This document shows, piece by piece, positions 14,661-21,719 of a stretch of 27,779 nt of DNA. The DNA comes from CAZVBR01 sp964625755. GTDB lineage: Bacteria; Patescibacteriota; Minisyncoccia; Phycocordibacterales; XYD1-FULL-46-19. Made by a program: the position numbers and the translations under genes. Below the pieces are notes generated by a model. That model was not told the origin of the DNA, did not search any database, and worked only from the letters and a program-made list of their open reading frames with translations. Each line of letters opens with the position of its first letter. Position 1 is the first letter of the stretch. The stretch is taken from NCBI GenBank assembly GCA_964625755.1, contig CAZVBR010000008.1, positions 1 to 27,779 on the forward strand, written 5' to 3'.

Positions 14661-15230
14661 ATGAGTTTACGAAGAATTGCTCCGGCGGTGCAAACAAACA
14701 CCGGTAAAATAACTGGCTTGCATTCCAATGTCTGGGGAGATTTTAAAGATCTCCAAGGGGATGTAAACGGTGTTTCGGGAGATATTAATATTAATAATAT
14801 AACTGGAGACGTGTCCGGTTTAATTGGGTTTGTGAGTGGGGTGTACGGGGATGTTACCAATATTACCGGCGACATTAGTAATATCCGCGGAGACGTGACC
14901 AAATTAAAGGGTGACGTGAGTGATATCTCTGGAGATGTTTCCGGTTTAGTTGGTGACGTGACCGATCTAAAGGGCGAAGTGACCAATATCCGGGGCCAGA
15001 TCAGAGAGATCGGCGGACAAGTCAGTGACTTGATCGGTGATATTTCCGGATTAAAGGGAGATCTAACCGATATTTCCGGCAATGTGACCAATTTAACCGG
15101 AAAAGTATTAGAGTTGTCAGGCAATGTTACGAATTTAACCGGGGACATTTCCGGGTTATCCGGAAATGCAACCGGAGTTGAGGGTGATGCCACCGGCTTA
15201 ACCGGTCGGATCGAAAATATTGTTCAGTAA
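14661..15230 (+). CDS. Heptapeptide-repeat (GDVxxLx) protein, predicted beta-solenoid
   Basis: 189 residues from the ATG at 14661. After a short basic N-terminus (about 1-25), residues 26-188 are 23 uninterrupted tandem repeats of seven residues with consensus G-[DN]-[VI]-[ST]-x-[LI]-x, for example GDVTNIT, GDISNIR, GDVSGLV, GNVTNLT. One repeat (the third) has two extra residues. Hydrophobic residues sit at positions 3 and 6, and Gly at position 1 is almost invariant. Such spacing suits a beta-solenoid or beta-roll; a coiled coil is excluded by the glycines. There is no signal peptide, cysteine or aromatic core. It has its own promoter and terminator. I know no named family that fits; bactofilins and YadA-type heads are only structural analogies. 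Confidence 0.85.
   Translation: MSLRRIAPAVQTNTGKITGLHSNVWGDFKDLQGDVNGVSGDININNITGDVSGLIGFVSGVYGDVTNITGDISNIRGDVTKLKGDVSDISGDVSGLVGDVTDLKGEVTNIRGQIREIGGQVSDLIGDISGLKGDLTDISGNVTNLTGKVLELSGNVTNLTGDISGLSGNATGVEGDATGLTGRIENIVQ
14736..15224 (+). repeat. 23 tandem 21-bp coding repeats
   Basis: Each 21-base unit encodes one G-[DN]-[VI]-[ST]-x-[LI]-x heptapeptide. The DNA units differ by many synonymous changes while the protein pattern is kept, which indicates old, selected repeats rather than a recent expansion. The one 27-base unit encodes the nine-residue repeat GDININNIT. Confidence 0.85.
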
Positions 15231-15251
15231 GTTTTTTATAATACATATTCT

Positions 15252-15284
15252 CGCCCGGTCACCTGTTGGGACCGGGCGGGTTTT
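15252..15284 (+). terminator. Intrinsic terminator of the heptapeptide-repeat gene
   Basis: CGCCCGGTC (15252-15260) and GACCGGGCG (15270-15278) form a 9-bp GC-rich stem with a 9-base loop, followed by GGTTTT. On the minus strand no T-run follows, so it acts in one direction. Confidence 0.8.
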
Positions 15285-15298
15285 GTGGGAGCGAGCGA

Positions 15299-15427
15299 TT
15301 ATCTTCTGTCCACCCGCTCCCACCATGTCCAGTTCTTTACAGTCGGATACCTCCTTTTCCTCCTGCATATTAGAATAGCCCCAAAGAGGAGGACTATTAG
15401 TATTCCACCAATCACAGCTAATTTCAT
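15299..15427 (-). CDS. 42-residue single-pass membrane protein, unknown
   Basis: A short frame from the ATG at 15427 to the TAA at 15299-15301. A hydrophobic helix (about 3-20, 'LAVIGGILIVLLFGAILI') is followed by Cys21, a very basic cluster (RRKRR, 22-26) and an aromatic tail ('NWTWWERVDRR'). Positive charges after the helix predict an N-out, C-in orientation. It is supported by a Shine-Dalgarno site (AAAGGA, 8 bases from the ATG) and a near-consensus promoter. I do not recognise a family. Small basic membrane proteins of this kind can be regulators of larger membrane complexes, holins or toxins, but nothing decides between these. Confidence 0.65.
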   Translation of the reverse strand: MKLAVIGGILIVLLFGAILICRRKRRYPTVKNWTWWERVDRR

Positions 15428-15434
15428 CGGATTT

Positions 15435-15441
15435 TCCTTTC
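15435..15441 (-). promoter_or_regulatory. Shine-Dalgarno site of the 42-residue membrane protein
   Basis: GAAAGGA on the minus strand lies 7-8 bases before the ATG at 15427. It is the clearest Shine-Dalgarno site in the window and supports the reading of this short gene. Confidence 0.6.
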
Positions 15442-15470
15442 GTGTTCGGTTAAGATCTCGAATTTAATTT

Positions 15471-15501
15471 CAATAATAACATGCATGATTATTATTGTAA
15501 A
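15471..15501 (-). promoter_or_regulatory. Promoter with overlapping inverted repeat for the 42-residue membrane protein
   Basis: On the minus strand, TTTACA (15496-15501), a 17-bp spacer ending in TGT and TATTAT (15473-15478) make a near-consensus extended promoter with a leader of about 40 bases. An inverted repeat, CAATAATAA (15471-15479) and TTATTATTG (15489-15497), centred close to ATGCAT (15481-15486), covers the -10 box and spacer. A repressor bound there would block polymerase, so regulation is plausible. Confidence 0.6.
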
Positions 15502-15544
15502 GTTAATATCGTGTCGGGGGAAATGTCTGAGACTGTCGAAATAA

Positions 15545-16099
15545 CTAGAAGTTTTCCGGTTCCGGTAACCGATCGATCGATTTTTGAACGCTTTGTTCGA
15601 ACTCGAGAATATTTTGGGATGCGATCTTTGTTTTTACCGGTCGGCCATTTATGAGAAAAACTTTGGTCTGAGGTCTTGTAATGCCAAATTCATTACTTAA
15701 AACTTGGCTATCTCGGTTTGATTTTTGGTCATGCCACGGAACAACCAAACCCACGATCAGGTCTTCGGGTAGTTTGCTGAATACCGGGTTAATAACCCGG
15801 CGCATCTCGTAATAGCAAGGAGAGCACCAGCCGGCGTTGAAGTACAGCATCACGATCGGGAATTCTTCAACTGCTTGTTGGTAATTATCTCGGTTGAATT
15901 CCACTAACCGGGCCGGGGTATTTGATTCACGAAGATCAGATGGCAAGTCGAATTTTATGGTTTGAGTTGTTTTTTCTTGACTTTGTCTTGCATTGCCTGT
16001 GGCTTTCGTCTGTCGCGTAAATCCAAGACCGGCATAGATCACGGCAGTCACAATAAGCACAAAGGCCAAACTATATATAAACCAATCTCGAAGGATCAT
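15545..16099 (-). CDS. Membrane-anchored thioredoxin-like protein
   Basis: 184 residues. An N-terminal helix (about 7-26) anchors the protein, a Lys/Gln/Thr-rich linker follows, and a thioredoxin fold spans about 62-180. The redox motif is WCSPC (Cys92, Cys95) in the context 'VMLYFNAGWCSPCYYEMRRV'. A cis-proline candidate lies in 'GITRPQTKVFLINGRPV'. It probably works outside the membrane in thiol-disulfide exchange of secreted proteins. Many pilins and surface proteins in this window carry cysteines and are possible clients (inference). 80 bases separate it from the response regulator upstream, and it has no Shine-Dalgarno site. Confidence 0.85.
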   Translation of the reverse strand: MILRDWFIYSLAFVLIVTAVIYAGLGFTRQTKATGNARQSQEKTTQTIKFDLPSDLRESNTPARLVEFNRDNYQQAVEEFPIVMLYFNAGWCSPCYYEMRRVINPVFSKLPEDLIVGLVVPWHDQKSNRDSQVLSNEFGITRPQTKVFLINGRPVKTKIASQNILEFEQSVQKSIDRLPEPENF

Positions 16100-16179
16100 C
16101 TCTTTTGTTTAAATTTAGACCATCAAAACTAAAACCGGCTTAAAGGTCTTGATCAGTGAACCTTTTGTTTTGGAATCAC

Positions 16180-16593
16180 TTAGCCTTCTAATATTTCTTT
16201 TACCTTTTCGGCGATCTCTTCGGTGACAATGGTTGATTTGATCAAGTAATCCCTGACGCCCAGTTTCTTTGCCTGATCAAGATCTTGTTCGGAATCTAAA
16301 TTAGAGATTATGATCACCGGAATATCTTTGATCTCGGGATCATTTCTAATTTCTTCTAAAATATCGAAACCGTTTTGATTGGGTAGCAATATATCTAATA
16401 AGATTATTTCCGGCTTTATCTCTTTGATCTTATTTACCGCTCCTTGCCCGGATGACAGGTGCGACAGTTCACAGCCGTAAAGTTTGAATTGAGTTTTGAT
16501 GAGTTCGCTTAGGGTTTCGTCGTCTTCGACTAATAAAATTTCTCTCCCGCTAAAATCATATTTTTTATTATTGTTGTTTTGTTCTTCTTCCAT
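16180..16593 (-). CDS. Single-domain response regulator (CheY-like receiver)
   Basis: A 137-residue receiver domain with the full phosphorylation site: acidic pocket Glu23/Asp24/Asp25, phospho-acceptor Asp67 in 'EIILLDILLPNQNG', switch Ser97 in 'VIIISNLD' and Lys119 in 'YLIKS'. There is no output domain, and no histidine kinase is in the window, so it is an orphan that must act by protein contact. The N-terminal 15 residues are an Asn-rich extension. It starts 39 bases after the lactate permease stop but has its own consensus promoter and a predicted leaderless start. Confidence 0.9.
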   Translation of the reverse strand: MEEEQNNNNKKYDFSGREILLVEDDETLSELIKTQFKLYGCELSHLSSGQGAVNKIKEIKPEIILLDILLPNQNGFDILEEIRNDPEIKDIPVIIISNLDSEQDLDQAKKLGVRDYLIKSTIVTEEIAEKVKEILEG

Positions 16594-16600
16594 TGCTTAT

Positions 16601-16629
16601 ATAATAGATAAACTTGAGTCTTTTGGCAA
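16601..16629 (-). promoter_or_regulatory. Consensus promoter of the response regulator, leaderless
   Basis: On the minus strand, TTGCCA (16624-16629), exactly 17 bp, then TATTAT (16601-16606) end 7 bases before the ATG. Both hexamers match 5/6. The -35 box lies 3 bases beyond the stop of the upstream permease gene. Confidence 0.75.
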
Positions 16630-16632
16630 GCA

Positions 16633-18219
16633 TCAGATCAAACCGGTTAAAATTACCCCGAGAATACCGGCTAAAAATACAAAGATCAGAGCCGGGCCGA
16701 TGGTCGCTTTCAAGATTCGACCTTCATATCCGACCAGCCCTACAACCGCCGCTACCGCCAGGATGTTATGTACCGCGATCATGTTGCCGGCGGCGCTACC
16801 GACGGCTTGAAGCGCCAGAATCGGTATTAATGGAAGGTCAAGAGTTAAGGCGGTTTCAGCTTGGAAAGCGGTCAGGAGTAGGTTTGAGACCGTGGCACTG
16901 CCGGAGATAAAGGATCCCAACAGTCCGATTGCTGGGGCGACAAGCGGCCACCAATTGCCGATCGCGGTTAATTGTTCTGCCAGGTAAACGGGCATAGCCG
17001 GCAGACCCCCCAGATTGTGGTCTGAGTAAATAAATATCTGGACGATACCGAGGATCGATATTAATCCGATCACCGGACGGATTAATTTTAAACCGGTTTG
17101 GCTGAATATTTCGGAGATTTGGCCCCAATTCAAGCGATAGTAAATGATCATCAGTAATCCGACCAGAAAGAACAAAAAGCCGGGTGAGAATAATGGAGTT
17201 AAAGTGTAGTTTAAAATTTCCGGGGTGTTCCAGGGGGTTTTAATGGTAAAGTTCTCCAAACGGTCTCCGGCCCCGGCGATATTTAATCTCGTTAACAAAA
17301 GCAGGATCATGATCAAAAAGTACGGGAAGAACGACCTTATAAGCGCGACGGTCGGAACGTATCTTTTTTCTGAGGTTGTGGGTTTAAGTTCATCGCCACG
17401 CCATTGCCAAGGAGATCCGGGGGTTAATATTCGGTATTTCGTGAAGGCGATCATTGCCCCGGCCCCTAATAAACCGCCCAAGATCGAGGGCAGTTCCGGT
17501 CCGAACCACCGGGCGGAAAAGTAGTACGGGATCAAAAAGCAGGCTCCGGAGAGCAGGGCGTAAGGCCAGATCTCAAGGCCGGGTCGAACCGACCGATCCG
17601 TTAAGTATGTTACGGCCAGACTAATGAAAAGGGGTATGCTCAATCCGGCAATCACGTGGATCCCGGCCGCCAGCACCCCGGCTTCGGCTGCCAAGATCTG
17701 ATCATGGCCCAAGCCTTCAGCTAGGCCGATGGTTACCGGGACCCCGACAGCCCCGAAGGTTACCGCTACACTGTCCCCGATCAAACTTACCACCACCGCC
17801 ACCAGAGGTTTAAAGCCCAGGACCATTAACAAGGGAGCTGCCAGGATCGCCGGGGTGCCGAATCCGGCCGCGCCTTCTATAAATGAAACAAAGAACCAGC
17901 CGATCAATATGGCTTGGATCCTTCGGTCGGCGGTTAGTTGTTTTATCTTTAATATTATCGGTTCAAAGACGTTGATCTTTTTTAAAATATTTAACAGCAG
18001 TAAGGCTCCGGCTACAATCAAAATGATCTCGATCGTGACCATTAGCCCTCGACCAAAACTCATAACCAACCACGAGGTCGGGATCTGCCAGATCAGCCAA
18101 CTCAAAAAACCGGTCACCCCTAAGGTTATCGGGGCCGCGATGTGAGCCGGCTGCTTGCCGGGGATCATTAGAGCAAATAAGACCACAAGCGGCACCAGAG
18201 CAACTAAGGTGTATAACAT
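16633..18219 (-). CDS. lctP: L-lactate permease family transporter
   Basis: A 528-residue polytopic membrane protein with about 13 hydrophobic helices and the family signature 'FIEGAAGFGTPAILAAPLLMVLGF' (about 113-136). 'SLIGDSVAVTFGAVGVPVT' and 'ISGSATVSNLL' are further conserved stretches. LctP proteins (PF02652) move lactate or glycolate together with protons. In a fermentative organism export of lactate is as likely as uptake, and pyruvate kinase in the same window fits that idea (inference). No lactate dehydrogenase is nearby. It is a one-gene unit with a predicted leaderless start and diverges from the SET-domain gene. Confidence 0.93.
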   Translation of the reverse strand: MLYTLVALVPLVVLFALMIPGKQPAHIAAPITLGVTGFLSWLIWQIPTSWLVMSFGRGLMVTIEIILIVAGALLLLNILKKINVFEPIILKIKQLTADRRIQAILIGWFFVSFIEGAAGFGTPAILAAPLLMVLGFKPLVAVVVSLIGDSVAVTFGAVGVPVTIGLAEGLGHDQILAAEAGVLAAGIHVIAGLSIPLFISLAVTYLTDRSVRPGLEIWPYALLSGACFLIPYYFSARWFGPELPSILGGLLGAGAMIAFTKYRILTPGSPWQWRGDELKPTTSEKRYVPTVALIRSFFPYFLIMILLLLTRLNIAGAGDRLENFTIKTPWNTPEILNYTLTPLFSPGFLFFLVGLLMIIYYRLNWGQISEIFSQTGLKLIRPVIGLISILGIVQIFIYSDHNLGGLPAMPVYLAEQLTAIGNWWPLVAPAIGLLGSFISGSATVSNLLLTAFQAETALTLDLPLIPILALQAVGSAAGNMIAVHNILAVAAVVGLVGYEGRILKATIGPALIFVFLAGILGVILTGLI

Positions 18220-18225
18220 TTAATA

Positions 18226-18234
18226 ATTATAACA
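18226..18234 (-). promoter_or_regulatory. Extended -10 (TGT-TATAAT) of the lactate permease, leaderless
   Basis: A perfect TATAAT (18226-18231) with upstream TGT ends 6 bases before the ATG at 18219. No good -35 is seen, which is common for extended -10 promoters. Confidence 0.7.
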
Positions 18235-18335
18235 AAGTTTTACTTGGGTTATAAATTATTTACTCGGTTGGACAAAAATTTCCTTAAGCTTTATTCTAAT
18301 GAAAGTTACTAGGATAATTTTTAATACTGTTTGTT

Positions 18336-18719
18336 ATGGGAACAAAAAAATATAAAACGGCCCGGGGTATTTCCGGAGTGGGATTGGTTGCCACTGACCA
18401 AATAAAAGCCGGCGAAAAGATAATAGAGTATCACGGTCCGCTTTTGACTCACGATGAGGCGGATGAGAAGGGCGGGAGGTATTTGTTTGCCGTTAATTCG
18501 CGTTGGGTAATAGATGGATCTGGTCGGGATAATTTGGCCCGGTATATCAATCACGCTTGTCGGCCGAATGCCGAAGCCTATACCGTCGGGCGCCGAATAT
18601 TTGTTTATGCCAAGAAACGTATTTCACCCGGTGAAGAGATCACCTGCCATTACGGCCGTACTTATTTTGAGGATTTTATTCGGCCGTGGGGGTGTAAATG
18701 TCCGAGCTGTCGAGAGTGA
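18336..18719 (+). CDS. SET-domain lysine methyltransferase-like protein
   Basis: A 127-residue protein that is almost only a SET domain. The N-terminal SAM-binding 'GISGVGLVATDQIKAGEKI' is present, then the 'RYINHACRPNAEA' motif (about 69-81), then 'ISPGEEITCHYG' with catalytic-type Tyr106. It ends in a post-SET cysteine cluster, 'GCKCPSCRE' (Cys120, 122 and 125), which with Cys75 could hold zinc. SET proteins methylate lysines using S-adenosylmethionine. They are typical of eukaryotes but known in some bacteria, including host-associated ones. No histone-like partner is nearby. A weak -10-like AATACT lies 7 bases before the ATG. It converges with the pilus operon, with 31 bases between the two stops. 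Confidence 0.88.
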   Translation: MGTKKYKTARGISGVGLVATDQIKAGEKIIEYHGPLLTHDEADEKGGRYLFAVNSRWVIDGSGRDNLARYINHACRPNAEAYTVGRRIFVYAKKRISPGEEITCHYGRTYFEDFIRPWGCKCPSCRE

Positions 18720-18750
18720 ATTTAAATTTTTGAAATCTCACCTCGGGAAC

Positions 18751-21054
18751 TTAATGGTCAAAGCTCTGCGGTTTTAAGAAGTAGAAGAAAGGATAGGATT
18801 GGGAGTTCTCGATATTCCAGAGAAAATCGGAGTCAAATTGGCCGGGTAATACCGCCGTTATATCCCAGTCGGCATCAGTGTAGGTTTCGATATTTTGCAT
18901 CCCGTCGGTGGTCAGGCCGACTCCGCCGTCGCTGGTTGCCTGGCCAGAGGTATCAAGATCCCAGAATGAATCGTTAACTTCCCCGACATTTCCTCCTGGG
19001 CCGACCAGTTCGCCGACCAATCCGCCGACCGTACTACCGGAGGCGTTTACCTCGGTGGCCGAGTAGAGATTTTGGCCGACTCCGTTTAAAGTAAAGCAAC
19101 CGGTTAAACCGCCTGTTTGGGCCACTTCTTCGGGTTCGGTCTGAATGACCCCGAGTGAAAAGCTGTTTGTGATCGTCCCCTTTTCGGCACAGCCCACCAG
19201 ACCTCCGACTTTCTCTTGATCTGTCTCGGGGTTCTCGATCAGATATACTTCAATGTCGGCGTAACCAAGATTCAAAACCGGGTTATCAACTCCCCCAGGT
19301 GAGGTCCGGTAACTGTTCAGTCCGCCGATCAAACCACCGACTCCCCGAGTTCCGGTGACAGAGCCGGCTTCCGTGCTGACTCTCTCTATTGAGGTTTCGG
19401 AATTGCCGGTCACTTTTCCGATCAAACTACCGACCCCTCCGAGACCGGTAACCTCGGAATTACGAAGGTGAATATTTTTGATCGTAGTCGAGTCCTCGTC
19501 GTCTCCGACATGACCAAATAGTCCGACAAAAAAGACTTCCGGCCGATCAATATACAGGTTGGAAATTTTATGTCCTCGGCCGTTAAAGTAACCGGAAAAT
19601 CTTGATTCGGTGCCGGCGATCGGCTCCCAGCCAGAACCGGTGATGTAGTCAGTTTTATTATTCGGGTCTCGATAATGTTTTGGATCATTGAAGTCGATAT
19701 CTCGACCCAAAAAATATCTTCCGGTTAGATCATCTTTCATTTTCTCGAGATCTTCAACAAAGTACAGCAACGGCGACTCGTATCTTAACCGGGGGTGGTC
19801 GTAGGTGTCGTCGATCAACCATATCTCTTCTTGCCAGTCAAAAATCGATCTAATATTCCAGTCAGCAGTCGTGAAAGTGTCAAGGTTGGTCATCTCAGCG
19901 GTTGTTCGGCCTTCACCGCCGGCGCTGGTTGCTTGACCGGAGAGATTCGTATCCCAGAAAGAGTTTAAGGTCAAACCCTGATCTGACCCGATCAGACCGC
20001 CGGTATTTTCTGATCCGGTAACCTCACCTTTGGCGTAAGTATTCTTGATACTGCCGGCGTTTATCCCGATCAGGCCGCCCACTTGGTCCTCTCCCGTAAC
20101 CGAAGCCCCGGAGTAACTGTTTTGGATCTCATTTTCGTTACGGCCGACCAGACCGCCAATTTTATTTTGACCGGTGATTTGACCAGTAACTCGAACCTCA
20201 GATACAAGGCCGTGATTCTCACCGGCTATACCGCCGACCTGATCTCTACCGTTTATCGATACACTATCCAATATCAGATTGGACACTTCACCGTCTTGAC
20301 TGATATAGCCAAAAAGTCCCAGATGGTCATCATTAGGAGCATTGATCTCGATGTTTGCGATGGTATACCCTCGGCCGTTAAAAGAACCGGTAAAGGGTTC
20401 TTCCGGACTGCCGATCGGTTGAAATTCCTCTTCGCCTTCGGTCTCAGATATATCAATATCCTGAGTTAAAATGTAGTTGGCATTTAGAGGGTATTCGGAG
20501 GTCTGCCCGATACTTGCCAGTTCTTGGCAACTTTCGATCTCGATCTCGGTGGTTAATTTCGGCAGAATGCTGGTAATGAGTTCTCTGGTTTCCGAGGCTT
20601 CGGCTTTTACGTAAACTTTGCCGGAATGAGGGTGTTGCCATATTTGGTAGCCGGTCTGATAATCACCTAAGTCATTGAACCAGCCAACTTGAGGGTCAAC
20701 GCAGGGTTCTGGGAGATAGTTTGGGTATATACATGAAAACAAATCAAAGCCATCATTTCCCGAGCCGGAATTTATTTCTTGAAAAACCGGCTCACCGGTT
20801 TGGCTGATGTTGTTCGGGATCTCTCCGGCCAGGCAATCCCATTGTTCGGCGGTGTTTAGTTTTCTTTCTGTAGCCTGCCAGATCTTATAAATATGGGCTT
20901 CCCGTTGATCATCCCGGGATTCGGCCAGAAGTGACCCCGGATCAATAGAGAGTAAGACCACGGAAGCCAGAATTGAGATAACGGCAATAGCGATCAGAAT
21001 TTCGATCAGGCTAAATCCTTTTTCAGAAACACTCGGAATTTTTTTTATCTTCAT
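18751..21054 (-). CDS. Giant minor prepilin with two GLUG modules
   Basis: 767 residues. The N-terminus is a class III (type IV pilin) signal: EKG|FSLIE, with cleavage after Gly13, Glu at mature +5 and a hydrophobic helix to about residue 36. A pilin-like alpha/beta part with four cysteines follows (about 40-170). The rest is two related modules, about 175-425 and 428-760, each with an opening strand set, GLUG repeats ('GGLVGRNENEIQNSYS', 'VGGLIGINAGSIKNTYAKG') and the same closing block ('SFWDTNLSGQATSAGG...DWNI' and 'SFWDLDTSGQATSDGG...DWDI'). This indicates an internal duplication. As a last-position minor pilin with a very large head it would sit at the fibre tip, where an adhesive role is plausible. 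It lies 6 bases after the PilX-like gene. Confidence 0.88.
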   Translation of the reverse strand: MKIKKIPSVSEKGFSLIEILIAIAVISILASVVLLSIDPGSLLAESRDDQREAHIYKIWQATERKLNTAEQWDCLAGEIPNNISQTGEPVFQEINSGSGNDGFDLFSCIYPNYLPEPCVDPQVGWFNDLGDYQTGYQIWQHPHSGKVYVKAEASETRELITSILPKLTTEIEIESCQELASIGQTSEYPLNANYILTQDIDISETEGEEEFQPIGSPEEPFTGSFNGRGYTIANIEINAPNDDHLGLFGYISQDGEVSNLILDSVSINGRDQVGGIAGENHGLVSEVRVTGQITGQNKIGGLVGRNENEIQNSYSGASVTGEDQVGGLIGINAGSIKNTYAKGEVTGSENTGGLIGSDQGLTLNSFWDTNLSGQATSAGGEGRTTAEMTNLDTFTTADWNIRSIFDWQEEIWLIDDTYDHPRLRYESPLLYFVEDLEKMKDDLTGRYFLGRDIDFNDPKHYRDPNNKTDYITGSGWEPIAGTESRFSGYFNGRGHKISNLYIDRPEVFFVGLFGHVGDDEDSTTIKNIHLRNSEVTGLGGVGSLIGKVTGNSETSIERVSTEAGSVTGTRGVGGLIGGLNSYRTSPGGVDNPVLNLGYADIEVYLIENPETDQEKVGGLVGCAEKGTITNSFSLGVIQTEPEEVAQTGGLTGCFTLNGVGQNLYSATEVNASGSTVGGLVGELVGPGGNVGEVNDSFWDLDTSGQATSDGGVGLTTDGMQNIETYTDADWDITAVLPGQFDSDFLWNIENSQSYPFFYFLKPQSFDH

Positions 21055-21060
21055 AAGCGG

Positions 21061-21717
21061 TTAGTTTTTTAATTGCTGGCGATAAACCGGGGCTCTAATG
21101 GTGTTAATGTCACCGACACCCAAAGCCTGACCGTAAATTCGAACATCATCTAAAAAGCCTGATAGTCCTTGGCCGGTCTCTCGTCGGCCGAAAAAGAGAT
21201 CAGGGGTGTTGTCAGTCAACTCTTCATNNNNNNNNNNNNNNNNNNNNNNNNNNNNNNNNNNNNNNNNNNNNNNNNNNNNNNNNNNNNNNNNNNNNNNNNN
21301 NNNNNNNNNNNNNNNNNNNNNNNNNNNAAGATCACGGACCTGACACCCGTCACCGTCATTTAAACGCCACCAACCAATGAGGTCTTGCCATATATCATCA
21401 ATTTCAATCTCAAATCGGGCCACGGATTTTTTGTATTCGGCGGAAGTCGTAAATTTTTGATCATTGATCGAGGATATTTGACAAGTCAGGTTATCAAGGG
21501 TGATCTCTTCCGAGCCCTCATAATCAGTTTCCGTGAGCAGTTTATTGATCCCGATCTTGGCACAGCTCTCGGCTAGAGCTCTGGCCTGTTGGCCCTGTTT
21601 TTCGATATTGCTCATTTGGGTTTCCTGAACTGAGGTGATAGAAACTGATAAACCGACGGCTAAAATAATAGCTCCGATCACCAAAACTGAGATCAAACTG
21701 GCAAATCCTTTGGTCAT
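21061..21717 (-). CDS. PilX-like minor pilin with LamG domain, interrupted by assembly gap
   Basis: The ATG at 21717 lies 2 bases after the upstream stop and puts KG|FASLISVLVIGAIIL, a PilX-type signal without Glu5, at the very N-terminus; an in-frame TTG at 21723 is less likely. After the pilin helix and a short alpha/beta part, a LamG/concanavalin-like domain begins ('LIGWWRLNDGDGCQVRDL') and is cut by 100 Ns. It resumes with 'PDLFFGRRETGQGLSGFLDDVRIYGQAL', the usual end of such a domain. About 34 codons are masked, but LamG domains normally need over 100 residues between these two landmarks, so the real gap is probably longer. Both sides are in one frame. Confidence 0.75.
   Translation of the reverse strand: MTKGFASLISVLVIGAIILAVGLSVSITSVQETQMSNIEKQGQQARALAESCAKIGINKLLTETDYEGSEEITLDNLTCQISSINDQKFTTSAEYKKSVARFEIEIDDIWQDLIGWWRLNDGDGCQVRDLXXXXXXXXXXXXXXXXXXXXXXXXXXXXXXXXXXEELTDNTPDLFFGRRETGQGLSGFLDDVRIYGQALGVGDINTIRAPVYRQQLKN
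21228..21327. other. Assembly gap of exactly 100 N
   Basis: A run of 100 undefined bases lies inside the LamG part of the PilX-like gene. The round length suggests a scaffolding placeholder. The flanking sequences belong to one domain, and if they form one gene the true length must leave remainder 1 when divided by 3. Confidence 0.95.
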
Positions 21718-21719
21718 AT

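Noticed and set aside
14648..15193. 181-codon open frame antisense to the heptapeptide gene
   Set aside because: It is a by-product of the 21-base coding repeats; the sense strand has a promoter, terminator and a sensible repeat protein.
14736..15224. CRISPR-like array of regular repeats
   Set aside because: Units are contiguous 21-base coding repeats without spacers and with diverged DNA, so they are a protein repeat.
15285..15467. Plus-strand 60-codon frame opposite the 42-residue membrane protein
   Set aside because: The start is non-ATG with no ribosome binding site, while the minus strand has ATG, Shine-Dalgarno site and promoter.
16100..16179. Possible terminator (AAAGGT...ACCTTT) after the response regulator
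   Set aside because: The stem is only 6 AT-rich pairs and the T-rich tract lies several bases beyond it; too weak to call.
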